A DNA stretch of 64,000 nt from Enterobacteriaceae bacterium UBA7338 (GCA_002480085.1 DKPJ01000011.1:240389-304388); one strand, 5' to 3'; counted from the stretch's first letter, positions 43,072 to 52,127 are shown. The notes: generated by a model from the letters alone, not told the origin. Translations and numbers: made by a program.

Positions 43072-44882
43072 CAGGTCCCACGGCGCAGCAGACCGGGTAG
43101 CTTATCCACCGCGCTGCCCCTGGCTAACCAGACCGGGATCTCCGTGGGTGAGATGGGCCTGGAAAAGTAGTACCCCTGCGCCTCATCACAGCCATACTCT
43201 TTCAGCATCATGGCGGTTTGCCGATCTTCAACGCCCTCCGCCAGTACCAGGTAGTTCAGCTCCTTCAGCATCATGATAACGTTACGGGCGATTATCCGGC
43301 TATCGGAGTCAGAGGCAATCTGGCTGATAAGGGAGCGATCGAGCTTGATAATGTCGATAGGGATACGTCGTAGATAGCTAATGTTGCTGTAGCCCGCGCC
43401 GAAATCATCCAGCAGGATTTTAAAACCCTTCTTTTTCAGCTGGGCAAGTTCGTACAGCGCCTCATCACTCTCTAACACCTTCTCGGTCTCCAGACACTCG
43501 ATGCGCAGATCGGCGACGGTGAGTCCGGCGCGGGTAAGCTTCTTCTCCAGTTCGTCGGCAAAGCCCTGGCGCGAGAAGTCGCTCACCGTGACGTTAACCG
43601 AAATAGGGAGACCGATCCCGGCTCTGCGCCAGGCCTGAAGTTGAGCAATTACGGCTTGAATTACCCAGTGGGTTATGTCCGTCATCAGGCTGGTCTTCTC
43701 CGCCAGCTGAACAATGGTGGACGGCGGCACGTTGCCCTGCAGCGGATGATGCCAGCGAAGCAGGGCCTCACAGCCTTCGGTCAGGCCGGTATGCAGGGAA
43801 ATTTTGGGCTGGTAGACCATATAGAGCTGATCTTTCGCCTTAATCGCCTCGCTAAGGTCATGCAGAAGCCGGAAATGATTATTGCGCTTCTGATCGAGGA
43901 TCGGGTCGAAGGCGAGGAGTGGAATTTGCTGGCGCATCGCCTCGTGCAGGGCGCTGATCCCCTGGCGCAGGATCTCATGCGGATCGCTATCCTGCGGGAT
44001 GAAGTTGACGTAGCCGGTATGAACCTTAAGCTGAATATCGATGTCGCCGCGGATCTGCGCCTCGATAGCCGGCAGGCACTCTGCCTTTTGGATCAGCGTC
44101 TGGGCAACATCGGCCGCAACCAGCACGGCGTAACGGCCAGGGGCAAAGGCAAACAGCGTCATTCGTGAGGGCAGCTTTAAGCGCAGACGTAGCAGCGGAC
44201 CAAATCCACGCAGCATCTTCTCTACTTCGGGAACGCCCAGGTAGCGCGCCAGCTCATAGGCGCGGGGCATATCAATACAGTCGAAGAGGATCAGCGACCA
44301 ACGCTGCGCGTTATTTTCCTGCGCCAGCTTTTCTAACTCTTTCAGCAGAAACTGGCGGTTAGGAAGTCCGGTCAGACCATCAATGCGACCCAGCGAGTAC
44401 CAGGCTTCCAGATAGGTGCTGGCAAGGGCGGCAACGCGCAGGAATTTTTCGATCTGCTCGGGCGTTGGCGTGACCGGTTGGGCATGGCTGACGCACAGCG
44501 TGCCCAGCACAAATCCCTCTTTCGTTTGCAGGGGGGCAGCGGCATAGAAGATGACCAGTCCCCTGTTAACCAGTGAGTGGGCAGCAAAACGGCTATCGTT
44601 GCGGGTGTCGTGGCAGATAACCGGCTCGGCGCTGACAACGGCATACTGGCACATCGTTTCAGGAATCGGTGATTTTTTCTGCAGCCGAGGAATGTTCTTT
44701 ACATATTTAATATATTGATACTGGTCGTCAAAAATAGTGACGAAGCATCCACTGACCCCCATTATATCGCTGGCCAGACTCGCAAACTCGCCAAGGGCGG
44801 CATCTCTCGCTTTATCATGCTTGCGTAAGAGCGCAAGTGCCGCAAGCCTTTTTGTATCGTTCTTGTTGAGTCCGCTGAACAT
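43068..44882 (-). CDS. GAF - degenerate GGDEF - EAL cyclic-di-GMP phosphodiesterase
   Basis: A 604-residue cytosolic protein. A GAF domain (about residues 20-155, with CVTIFDDQYQYIKYV and GTLCVSHA) is followed by a GGDEF-like domain whose signature is lost (APGRYAVLV in place of GGDEF) and an EAL domain with CEALLRWHHP, NVTVSDF, ECLETE, DDFGAGYSNISYL, KLDRSL, LAEGVED and DEAQGYYFSRPI. All key EAL metal and catalytic blocks are present, so it should hydrolyse c-di-GMP. The ATG at 44882 was chosen because AGGAG lies 8 bases upstream; a GTG 51 bases earlier has no such site. Confidence 0.88.
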   Translation of the reverse strand: MFSGLNKNDTKRLAALALLRKHDKARDAALGEFASLASDIMGVSGCFVTIFDDQYQYIKYVKNIPRLQKKSPIPETMCQYAVVSAEPVICHDTRNDSRFAAHSLVNRGLVIFYAAAPLQTKEGFVLGTLCVSHAQPVTPTPEQIEKFLRVAALASTYLEAWYSLGRIDGLTGLPNRQFLLKELEKLAQENNAQRWSLILFDCIDMPRAYELARYLGVPEVEKMLRGFGPLLRLRLKLPSRMTLFAFAPGRYAVLVAADVAQTLIQKAECLPAIEAQIRGDIDIQLKVHTGYVNFIPQDSDPHEILRQGISALHEAMRQQIPLLAFDPILDQKRNNHFRLLHDLSEAIKAKDQLYMVYQPKISLHTGLTEGCEALLRWHHPLQGNVPPSTIVQLAEKTSLMTDITHWVIQAVIAQLQAWRRAGIGLPISVNVTVSDFSRQGFADELEKKLTRAGLTVADLRIECLETEKVLESDEALYELAQLKKKGFKILLDDFGAGYSNISYLRRIPIDIIKLDRSLISQIASDSDSRIIARNVIMMLKELNYLVLAEGVEDRQTAMMLKEYGCDEAQGYYFSRPISPTEIPVWLARGSAVDKLPGLLRRGTC

Positions 44883-45110
44883 GTATGAGCTCCTGCCCAG
44901 ATTACGATTTGAAACATTTAAAATCTCTACCACACAATATTATTTGTAACACTAAATTAACATGTCATCCACGCGTTAACGCTTTTTTAGGCATAGCCGA
45001 TGTCAACACGGTAAAAGCACGGTAGCGAGGTGAGAAAGAGGTGTAGAATATATCGTCTACATGCAGAGTGCAGGCAGACGATATAAAGAACCAGGGCGAA
45101 CGAGGGGGGC

Positions 45111-45185
45111 TTACCACCACCCCAGCTGGGTACCGGCCACAGCGACAATTGCTACGATAAGCATAATAACGGTTGTTTTTTTCAC
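45111..45185 (-). CDS. yoaJ: YoaJ-like membrane micro-protein (24 residues)
   Basis: The frame reads MKKTTVIMLIVAIVAV and ends GTQLGWW, starting with GTG and with AGGAG 6 bases upstream. E. coli YoaJ has the same length, the same MKKTT start and a GTELGWW end, so orthology is likely. A single helix spans nearly the whole peptide. It lies between dgcP and the EAL gene on the same strand. The E. coli partner yoaK was not found here. Confidence 0.8.
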   Translation of the reverse strand: MKKTTVIMLIVAIVAVAGTQLGWW

Positions 45186-45217
45186 GCGCTGCTCCTGAAA
45201 GATCGCTAAGTAATAGA

Positions 45218-46246
45218 TTAATCCAGAACAATAAAGGGGCTTTTTTGCCGACCTTTCTTCTCCTGATACATGGCGACATCGGCCATGCGCAGGGCAGTAT
45301 CGGCATCGGTCTGGGTCGGGTCAACTTCTACAATACCGATACTGGCACCGGGATAATAGATGCGTACCTCGCCCAGGGTATAATCCCCGGTAATATGCCC
45401 ACTCAGTCGGGCCTTGAGTTCGCTAAGGTAAGTCTCGTCGCTTTTTCCATGCGCGCTGCCCGGGCAGGCAAGCATAAACTCATCCCCGCCCAGCCTGCCA
45501 GCCATATCGTTGCCATCGCACTGGCGCAGGATCCTCTGACCCACCTGAACCAAAAACAGATCGCCCACGTCATGACCAAAGCTGTCGTTAATGGACTTGA
45601 AGTTATCGAGATCGATAAAAGCGATAATTACCGGCACATCCAGATGGCGCGCCAGCGAGAAGAGGGTAGTGAGATTATCAAAGATTGCCCGTCGGTTAGG
45701 CAGGCCGGTGAGCGCATCGGTGTAGGAGTGGGAAATCAGCGCCGCGTTAGCTTCCCGCAGCTGTGCCACCAGCGACTCCTTCTGGATCGCCTGAGATATC
45801 AGCCCGGCAAAGAGCTGCAGGACCTGATTTGCCCGCACGCTCAACGTATGGGTTTCGACACTGGCCGCGCAAAGCGTGCCGTAGAGCGTACCGTCGGCCA
45901 GATGTACGGGCGTACTAAGATAGGTTTTAATGCCCAGCGCCCTGGCGGGTGCACAGTCGCCCCACTGTTCGGCAACGTCATTGCTGAAAAAGCGTTCATC
46001 ATCCAGCGCGCGTTTGCACAGCGTGTCGCCCCAGGGCACAGAGAAACCCTCGGGAATATTCATCTGTTTGCTGTTCCGGGCATACAGAATATGTTGCAGG
46101 CGGGCATCAATATCGATTTTGGTCAGGTAGGTTGACTCCATCTCTGTCACCAGCTCAAGCATCTCCAGCAGCTGGCGCACCAGGCTTTCAACAGATTGTT
46201 CACTTGAGAGCGTTTCCGAGACGCGAGCCAGAATAATATCTGACAT
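45218..46246 (-). CDS. dgcP: diguanylate cyclase DgcP (YeaP)
   Basis: A 342-residue protein with an N-terminal GAF domain (about residues 10-155) and a GGDEF domain (about 170-335) with TDALTGLPNRRAIFDNL and the active signature GRLGGDEFML. It makes c-di-GMP in the cytosol; in other bacteria DgcP-type enzymes act at the cell pole. Identity to E. coli YeaP is high in the N-terminus (SLVRQLLEMLE and ESTYLTK). Together with yoaJ and the EAL gene it forms a leftward cluster that can both make and destroy c-di-GMP. Confidence 0.9.
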   Translation of the reverse strand: MSDIILARVSETLSSEQSVESLVRQLLEMLELVTEMESTYLTKIDIDARLQHILYARNSKQMNIPEGFSVPWGDTLCKRALDDERFFSNDVAEQWGDCAPARALGIKTYLSTPVHLADGTLYGTLCAASVETHTLSVRANQVLQLFAGLISQAIQKESLVAQLREANAALISHSYTDALTGLPNRRAIFDNLTTLFSLARHLDVPVIIAFIDLDNFKSINDSFGHDVGDLFLVQVGQRILRQCDGNDMAGRLGGDEFMLACPGSAHGKSDETYLSELKARLSGHITGDYTLGEVRIYYPGASIGIVEVDPTQTDADTALRMADVAMYQEKKGRQKSPFIVLD

Positions 46247-46494
46247 GACTATCTTTTACTCCGTTATAAAGGCAATAACCTTTTATACTTTATGGTGAAT
46301 ATTTCGGCTATCGGTACAGTAAAACATGAAAAGCAGCAGATTCATATATCATGTTTTTTCCTGAACCTAAAATCAGCAGCGCCTTTGATCGCACGCATCA
46401 ATTACCGTAGTGACAATCACCTCTCTCCCGGAGTAAAATTTCCCTTAGGAATTATCCTAACCGTAAATTCTATTTTTCTGCGAACGAGAGAGCT

Positions 46495-46800
46495 ATGTTT
46501 CAGTTAAAGCCGGGTAGCCTGGCAATGATTATTGGCGCACAAACCCCCGCTGGACGCCGCAATATTGGTAAATCCGTGGAGCTGTTTGCGCTGTGCCAGC
46601 CGGGAGACCGTTTCCTGAACCCGGTTAACGGCGTGATGACCGACATGCCGGTTACCGCTCCCCGTGCGCTATGGCTGGTGACCGGAGATGTCGTTGCCTT
46701 CGACGGCCAGCAGGGGTTCGCGTTTGTTCGCGCCGGGCACCTGATGCCGTTGCTGCCCGATTCGCTGCCGGAAGAGGTCGATGCCCGCGAGTGGTGCTAA
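46495..46800 (+). CDS. uncharacterised 101-residue protein
   Basis: The protein (MFQLKPGSLAMIIGAQ...) has no signal peptide or helix and resembles a small SH3-like or beta-barrel domain, with repeated Val/Gly strands and the segments GKSVELFALCQPGDRF and GDVVAFDGQQGFAFV. The sequence ends EVDAREWC. GAGAGAG lies 3 bases before the ATG. I do not recognise the family. The next gene begins about 100 bases later on the same strand. Confidence 0.65.
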   Translation: MFQLKPGSLAMIIGAQTPAGRRNIGKSVELFALCQPGDRFLNPVNGVMTDMPVTAPRALWLVTGDVVAFDGQQGFAFVRAGHLMPLLPDSLPEEVDAREWC

Positions 46801-46903
46801 CCCGCTGCCCACCCATTTTAAGGTATTGTGATATCAGTAAAAGATCGGTAGTCTGAGGTTCCTTATGTTATCCGTAATTTGCCTCCGACATAAGGACTCC
46901 TGC

Positions 46904-47611
46904 ATGGAACATACTCCCCCGAAAGAAACGCTGCGCATTGCCCTTGTAGGCGACTATAACCCTGACGTTATTGCGCATCAGGCTATCCCTCTGGCGATTG
47001 ATGACGCCGCCGCCGTGCAGGAACTCACTGCCGATTATGACTGGTTAGCAACCGATGAGATCGCCAGCGCAGACGACCTGGTAGGCTATGACGCCATCTG
47101 GGTTGTGCCGGGCAGTCCCTATAAGAGCGCCCAGGGCGCGTTTACCGCCATCCGCTACGCCCGGGAAAACGGCGTGCCGTTTCTCGGCACCTGCGGCGGA
47201 TTTCAGCATGCGCTAATCGAGTACGCCCGCAACGTAATGGGCTGGGACGATGCGGCCCATGCTGAAACCGACAGCGCAGGTCGAATGGTGGTAACGCCGC
47301 TGGCCTGCTCGCTGGTGGAGCAGACCGGTACGATCGAGCTGCGTGCCAATACCCTGATTGCCCGCGCCTACGGTAAAGATGCCATTGATGAGGGCTACCA
47401 CTGCAACTATGGCGTTTCGCCGGCGTTTGCCGCCGAGCTGGATAAGCGCGATCTTCGGGTCACCGGCTGGGATGAAGAGGGCGAGGTGCGTGCCGTTGAG
47501 CTGCTCACGCACCCGTTCTTTGTTGCAACCCTGTTCCAGCACGAGCGCGCCGCGCTGAGCGGACGCCCGGCTCCGCTGGTTCATGCCCTGCTGCGCGTCG
47601 CCAGTAACTGA
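46904..47611 (+). CDS. CTP-synthase C-terminal-region-like glutamine amidotransferase-fold protein
   Basis: A 235-residue stand-alone class I glutamine amidotransferase domain. It has the nucleophile elbow FLGTCGGFQHALIEYARN and the oxyanion region WVVPGSPYKS, like the C-terminal half of CTP synthase (PyrG). The triad end is altered: PyrG has HPWFV...QFHPE, while this protein has HPFFVATLFQHE, so the catalytic His position holds Gln. It may therefore bind rather than hydrolyse glutamine, or act on something else. The ATG at 46904 has AAGGA upstream; a longer start at 46865 is less likely. Confidence 0.75.
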   Translation: MEHTPPKETLRIALVGDYNPDVIAHQAIPLAIDDAAAVQELTADYDWLATDEIASADDLVGYDAIWVVPGSPYKSAQGAFTAIRYARENGVPFLGTCGGFQHALIEYARNVMGWDDAAHAETDSAGRMVVTPLACSLVEQTGTIELRANTLIARAYGKDAIDEGYHCNYGVSPAFAAELDKRDLRVTGWDEEGEVRAVELLTHPFFVATLFQHERAALSGRPAPLVHALLRVASN

Positions 47612-47625
47612 TCTTCAGTCGCCCC

Positions 47626-48813
47626 TTACCGGGCGTCGATCTCGCGATCGCGTCCGGCAAAGATGCCAAATGCGGCCATCACTATCGAAAGCAGGGCGCA
47701 GGCGATGAGCGGAATATGCCAGTCACCGCTGGCGTCGTGGATCCTACCCATCAGCGGCGGACCAAACGCCGCCAGCATATAGCCTACCGACTGCGCCATC
47801 CCGGAGAGGGCCGCAGCCTGATGTGCCGAACTGGCGCGCAGGCCAATAAAGGTCAGGCCGAGGATCATCGTTGCGCCCGAACCGAAGCCAAAGATGACCG
47901 TCCACAGCACTGCATGGGTAGGAATCAGCCACAGCCCGGCGGCGCTGACGGCGCACATCAGCGCCACCAGAGCGGCGATGCTGCGCTGATCGCGCAGACG
48001 GTGCAGGATCAATGGAATGGCAATGCCCGGCGCGGCGGTCGCCAGCTGGAGCAGGCCGTGCAGGGATCCCGCCTGGGTTTCGCTGTAGCCCAGGCTTAAT
48101 AAAATTGCCGGCAGCCAGCCGATAATCACATAGTAAATCAGCGAGTTGATGCCTAAAAAGAGCGTCACCTGCCAGGCCAGGGCCGATCGCCAGATCCCGC
48201 GGTTTTGCAGGCTGCCCGCCTGGGTCAGGCTGCTCGCTGCCCGACGACCGGTCTGGGGCAGCCACAGCAGCAGGGCGAGAAGCGGGAAAGCCATCAGCAT
48301 CAGCAGCGCTCCCCGCCAGCCGAACCCGTGCAGCGCCAGAGGAACAACCAGCGCCGAACCCAGCGCCGCAGCGGCCCCCATGGTCAGCGAATAGGCCCCG
48401 GTCAGCTTCGCTACCTGTCCAGGAAAGTCACGTTTAATCAGGCCGGGCAGCAGCACGTTACCCAGCGCAATCCCGCAGCCGATGGCCGCCGTACCGATAA
48501 ACAGCAGCGCTGAGGACGGCAGCGAGCGCAGGGCGATGCCCGCGCAGATAAGGATCAGCGCCGTGGCGAGGCTGCGCTCTATGCCAAACCGGCGGGCGGT
48601 ACCGGCTGCCAGCGGAGAAATAAGGGCAAAGGCCAGCAGCGGCAAGGTGGTCAGCAGCCCCGTTTGCGCCGTGGTCAGGCCGTAGTCGGCGCGAATGGCA
48701 TCCAGCAGCGGGGCGGCACCGGTAAAGGTGACGCGCAGGGTAGTGGCAATCATTAAGATCCCGGCAATCAGCAGCAGTCCCTGCTTGCGGCCGGAGGAAG
48801 TCTGGCTAGTCAT
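47626..48813 (-). CDS. nimT: MFS transporter NimT (2-nitroimidazole exporter family)
   Basis: A 395-residue, 12-helix major facilitator protein of the CynX/NimT group. The N-terminus LLLIAGILMIATTLRVTFTGAAPLLDAIRADYGLTTAQTGLLTTLPLLAFALISPLA is split over two helices and matches E. coli NimT (YeaN) closely, as does GFGSGATMILGLTFIGLRASSAHQAAALSGM. NimT exports 2-nitroimidazole in E. coli, where its repressor gene nimR is adjacent; nimR is not present next to it here. Confidence 0.88.
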   Translation of the reverse strand: MTSQTSSGRKQGLLLIAGILMIATTLRVTFTGAAPLLDAIRADYGLTTAQTGLLTTLPLLAFALISPLAAGTARRFGIERSLATALILICAGIALRSLPSSALLFIGTAAIGCGIALGNVLLPGLIKRDFPGQVAKLTGAYSLTMGAAAALGSALVVPLALHGFGWRGALLMLMAFPLLALLLWLPQTGRRAASSLTQAGSLQNRGIWRSALAWQVTLFLGINSLIYYVIIGWLPAILLSLGYSETQAGSLHGLLQLATAAPGIAIPLILHRLRDQRSIAALVALMCAVSAAGLWLIPTHAVLWTVIFGFGSGATMILGLTFIGLRASSAHQAAALSGMAQSVGYMLAAFGPPLMGRIHDASGDWHIPLIACALLSIVMAAFGIFAGRDREIDAR

Positions 48814-49016
48814 TGTTTTCTCAGGTCGAAAAAGTGGCTAACAGGATAACGCTTTTTCGCTGCGATGAAAGCAGCGGACAAACCCTGAAGAGTTTGCGCG
48901 CGTATAGCCTTATTCTATTTATGGATATGTAATGCACTTTTTGATATTTGTCTGACGCCAGAGCTTATGTGAACGTAGCGCTTAATACTTATAACAAGGG
49001 ATAACAGGGATTAAGC

Positions 49017-49841
49017 ATGGCAACTCTTACACAGACTAAACAGGCCTGGACGCTCTCGGCGCTGGCGCTCCTCTCAACGCTCTCTTTTGCCGCTCACGCC
49101 GACAAGCTGGCCGATATCAAATCGGCTGGCGTGGTGAAGGTCGCAACCTTTGATGCAAACCCGCCGTTTGGCGCAGTCGATCCCAAAACTCACGACATTG
49201 TGGGCTATGACGTAGACTTTGCCAAAGCGCTGGCTAAAAGCCTCGGCGTGAAGCTGGAGCTGGTTGCGACCAACCCGGCGAACCGTATTCCGCTGTTGCA
49301 GTCCGGCAAGGTAGACCTGATCGTTGCCGACATCACCATTACGCCAGAGCGTGCGCAGGTTATCGACTTCTCCACGCCGTACTTTGTTACTGGCCAGCAG
49401 TTCCTGGTGGCGGCAGACGGCGCGGATACGCTGGACGCCTACAGCAAATCGCGTATTGGTGCGGTAAAAGGCACTACCGGCGAGCAGTCGTTACATCAGC
49501 GCTTCCCACAGGCGCGCGTGCTGGCCTATGACGATATCCCGCTGGCCCTGACCGCGCTGCGAAACGGCAACGTACAGGCGATCACGCAGGACAGCACCAT
49601 TCTGGCTGGCCTGCTGGCGGAAGCGCCGGATAAAGCCAAATTCAAAATCCTGCCGGATCTGCTCTCTAAAGAGGAGATTGGCGTGGGCGTGACCAAAGGC
49701 GAAACGGCGCTGCTGAAGGCGGTGAACAGCGAGCTGGTGAAGCTTGAGCAGAGTGGCGAGGCGGCCAAAATCTACGATACCTGGTTTGGTCCGCAGACTA
49801 AAACGCCTCAGCCACGCAGCTTTAAAATAGAAGCGAAGTAA
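49017..49841 (+). CDS. polar amino acid ABC transporter, substrate-binding protein
   Basis: A 274-residue family 3 periplasmic binding protein: signal peptide (cleavage near SFAAHA), then IKSAGVVKVATFDANPPFGAVD, IVGYDVDFAKALAKSLGVKLELV, LLQSGKVDLIVADITITPERAQVIDFSTPYF (aspartate-containing ligand segment) and GTTGEQSL. The family binds glutamate, glutamine, aspartate, cystine or basic amino acids; the exact ligand is not decided. It heads a four-gene operon (binding protein, ATPase, two permeases). GGGATTAAGC precedes the ATG. Confidence 0.9.
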   Translation: MATLTQTKQAWTLSALALLSTLSFAAHADKLADIKSAGVVKVATFDANPPFGAVDPKTHDIVGYDVDFAKALAKSLGVKLELVATNPANRIPLLQSGKVDLIVADITITPERAQVIDFSTPYFVTGQQFLVAADGADTLDAYSKSRIGAVKGTTGEQSLHQRFPQARVLAYDDIPLALTALRNGNVQAITQDSTILAGLLAEAPDKAKFKILPDLLSKEEIGVGVTKGETALLKAVNSELVKLEQSGEAAKIYDTWFGPQTKTPQPRSFKIEAK

Positions 49842-49862
49842 TATGTTTGCAGGTCTATTCTC

Positions 49863-49890
49863 CGCCTCTGTGGTTAGCGCCACGGAGGCG
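49863..49890 (+). promoter_or_regulatory. hairpin covering the ATPase ribosome binding site
   Basis: CGCCTCTGTGG pairs with CCACGGAGGCG around a TTAGCG loop (11 pairs, one G-U). The GGAGG used by the GTG start at 49897 is inside the right arm. It can stabilise the binding-protein mRNA and limit ATPase translation. Confidence 0.6.
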
Positions 49891-49896
49891 TTTCTC

Positions 49897-50664
49897 GTGC
49901 AGGAAGGCACGGTCGAATTTCGTCAGGTCAGTAAACGCTATGGCGATCATCAGGTTCTCAAGCAGATCGATCTCCAGGTTCGCGCCGGAGAGGTGCTTGC
50001 CGTTTGCGGGCCTTCCGGCTCGGGTAAATCGACCCTGATCCGCCTGATCAACCAGCTTGAGACGGTGAGCGGGGGCGAAATCTACGTTGACGGTAAACCC
50101 ACTAGCACCCTGAAAGGCAGGGCGCTGCGCGAGCTGCGTCGCCATGTGGGCTTCGTCTTCCAGCAGTTCAACCTCTACGCCCACCTTAACGCGCTGGATA
50201 ACATCACCCTGGCGCTAACTAAAGTACACGGCCAGTCGCAGCGTGAAGCGGAGGAGACGGCGCTGGCGCTGCTGGAGCGGGTTGGATTGCGCGATAAGGC
50301 GCACCATCTCCCTTCCCAGCTCTCCGGCGGTCAGCAGCAGCGGGTGGCTATCGCCCGCACGCTGGCGGCAAAGCCACACATCATTCTGTTTGACGAGCCG
50401 ACCTCGGCGCTCGATCCCGAGACGATCGGTGAAGTATTACAGGTGATGCGTAGCCTGGCGCACAGCGGCATGACGCTGATCGTGGTGACGCATGAGATGC
50501 AGTTTGCCCGCGAGATTGCCGATCGGGTGATCTTTATCGACGGCGGCGAGATCCTTGAGCAGGCCGCTCCGGAGCAGTTCTTTACCGCCCCGCAGCATCC
50601 CCGTGCTCAGCGCTTCCTGCAGAAGGTTCTCAACCCGCTGCACGCAGAAAACAGGGAGCTGTGA
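49897..50664 (+). CDS. polar amino acid ABC transporter, ATPase
   Basis: A 255-residue ATPase of the GlnQ/HisP class: Walker A GPSGSGKSTLIRLINQLE, Q-loop VFQQFNLYAHL, signature LSGGQQQRVAIARTL, Walker B IILFDEPTSALDPE, switch His in VVTHEMQFA. The GTG at 49897 with GGAGG 8 bases upstream fits the family start (VEFRQVSKRYG follows at once); an ATG at 49843 would add 18 atypical residues. The stop overlaps the next start by one base. Confidence 0.93.
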   Translation: MQEGTVEFRQVSKRYGDHQVLKQIDLQVRAGEVLAVCGPSGSGKSTLIRLINQLETVSGGEIYVDGKPTSTLKGRALRELRRHVGFVFQQFNLYAHLNALDNITLALTKVHGQSQREAEETALALLERVGLRDKAHHLPSQLSGGQQQRVAIARTLAAKPHIILFDEPTSALDPETIGEVLQVMRSLAHSGMTLIVVTHEMQFAREIADRVIFIDGGEILEQAAPEQFFTAPQHPRAQRFLQKVLNPLHAENREL

Positions 50665-51437
50665 TGAACATCCATCTCGACTGGGCCGGGGTGCTTACCG
50701 GCCAGCCTGCGGAGTGGATCCTCTCCGGCTTTCTCACCACTATCTGGGTAACCGTTGTCGGCATCGTACTGGCCACGGTGCTGACCGTGCTGCTGCTGGC
50801 TCTCAGGCTGGCAGGGGGCGCGCTGGGGCGCAGAGCGGTGGCGTTATGGGTATCGCTGTTCCGTAATACGCCGCTGCTGGTTCAGCTGCTGTTCTGGTAC
50901 TTTGCTGCCTGGAATCTGCTGCCGCTGGGCTTTCGTCAGTATGTTAATGACGATCACGCTTTCAGTATCCTGCCGGGGAACGTCTGGTGGTTCACGCCGG
51001 AGTTTCTCAGCTCGGCCTGGGCGCTGGGCCTGTTTACCGCCGCCTTTCTGGTGGAGGAGATCCAGACCGGGCTGCACGCCGTGGCGAAGGGGCAGATTGA
51101 GGCGGCTAAATCGCAGGGGTTTAGCGAGCTGGCGCTGTTTCGCTGGGTGCTGCTGCCCCAGGGGTTACGCAACGCCTGGCAGCCGGTGGTGGGGCAGTAT
51201 CTGAACCTGATGAAGCTCTCCTCGCTGGCAACCGGGATTGGCTTCGCCGAGCTGACCTATCAGACCCGACAGATTGAGAGCTATAACGCCCACGCTCTGG
51301 AGGCCTTTGCCGTCGGTAGCGTGCTCTATCTGCTGCTCGGGCTGGTGATGAGCCTGCTGTTTAACGCGCCGGTGTGGTGGCGTGCGGCTCGGCAGGAGAG
51401 GGCGCTGGCGTACAGGGAGGTGCAGGATGATCGCTAA
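50664..51437 (+). CDS. polar amino acid ABC transporter, permease 1
   Basis: A 257-residue HisM-type permease with about five helices: WILSGFLTTIWVTVVGIVLATVL at the start, SLFRNTPLLVQLLFWYF, and the EAA loop IEAAKSQGFSELALFRWVLLPQGLRNAWQPVV. GGGAG lies 6 bases before the ATG. It overlaps permease 2 by 11 bases. It resembles the GltJ side of glutamate/aspartate transporters. Confidence 0.92.
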   Translation: MNIHLDWAGVLTGQPAEWILSGFLTTIWVTVVGIVLATVLTVLLLALRLAGGALGRRAVALWVSLFRNTPLLVQLLFWYFAAWNLLPLGFRQYVNDDHAFSILPGNVWWFTPEFLSSAWALGLFTAAFLVEEIQTGLHAVAKGQIEAAKSQGFSELALFRWVLLPQGLRNAWQPVVGQYLNLMKLSSLATGIGFAELTYQTRQIESYNAHALEAFAVGSVLYLLLGLVMSLLFNAPVWWRAARQERALAYREVQDDR

Positions 51438-52119
51438 CATCACGGTGATTACCGATAATCTGGACTATCTGCTGCTGGGCCGCACCGCCCAGGGCGAGCC
51501 GGGCGGAGTGCTGCTGTCGGTGCTGATGACCCTCGGGGCGGCGCTGCTGGCCTTTCCCGGCGGTATCGCGCTGGCCTGCTTCGCCTGGCGTTTCAAGGGC
51601 TGGCCGCGGCGGGTGCTGTTTGCCTGGGCGGAGATCATTCGCGGCATTCCACTGATCTTTGTTATCTTCTGGCTCTGGTTTCTGCTGCCGATGCTGACCG
51701 GAGCCGATCTGCCCGGCGCGGTGACCGTGACCTTGGCGCTGGCATGGTTTACCTCCGCCTCGGTGATGTACTCCACGCTCGCCGCTATCGGCTCTCTGTC
51801 TAAGGGCCAGTATGAGGCGGCGCTAGCGGGAGGGTTTAGTAGCCTTCGACTGCTGCGCTGGGTGCTGCTCCCGCAGGCGCTGCGCAACGCGATCCCCTCC
51901 TATGTGGGGCTGCTCATCGCGCTGCTGAAGGATACATCGCTGGCATTTATCGTCAACGTCCCGGAGCTGACCACCGTCGCAGGTCAGGTCAACAATCGTG
52001 TGCAGGTATACCCGGCAGCGCTGTTTATCTTTACCGGGCTAGTCTATTACCTGCTCTGTACTCTGCTGGAGCACTCGGTTAAGCGCTGGCAGCGCCGCAG
52101 CTTACTGGCGGCCAAGTAG
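51427..52119 (+). CDS. polar amino acid ABC transporter, permease 2
   Basis: A 230-residue permease with five predicted helices and the EAA loop YEAALAGGFSSLRLLRWVLLPQALRNAIPSYVGLL. The N-terminus MIANITVITDNLDYLLLGR is typical of the GltK-type partner. The final residues KRWQRRSLLAAK are encoded by a 43-bp sequence repeated 178 bases downstream, so its C-terminus may have been reshaped by a duplication. It is the last gene of the operon. Confidence 0.92.
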   Translation: MIANITVITDNLDYLLLGRTAQGEPGGVLLSVLMTLGAALLAFPGGIALACFAWRFKGWPRRVLFAWAEIIRGIPLIFVIFWLWFLLPMLTGADLPGAVTVTLALAWFTSASVMYSTLAAIGSLSKGQYEAALAGGFSSLRLLRWVLLPQALRNAIPSYVGLLIALLKDTSLAFIVNVPELTTVAGQVNNRVQVYPAALFIFTGLVYYLLCTLLEHSVKRWQRRSLLAAK

Positions 52120-52125
52120 CAGCGA
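52083..52125. repeat. 43-bp direct repeat, left copy
   Basis: Matches 52261-52303 at 40 of 43 bases, with the last 23 identical (TACTGGCGGCCAAGTAGCAG and onward). It includes the end of the permease 2 gene. Confidence 0.85.
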
Positions 52126-52127
52126 TT

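Noticed and set aside
46292..46507. 71-codon ORF between dgcP and the 101-residue gene
   Set aside because: No ribosome binding site, no recognisable domain, and it overlaps the better start at 46495; the region looks like a promoter region.
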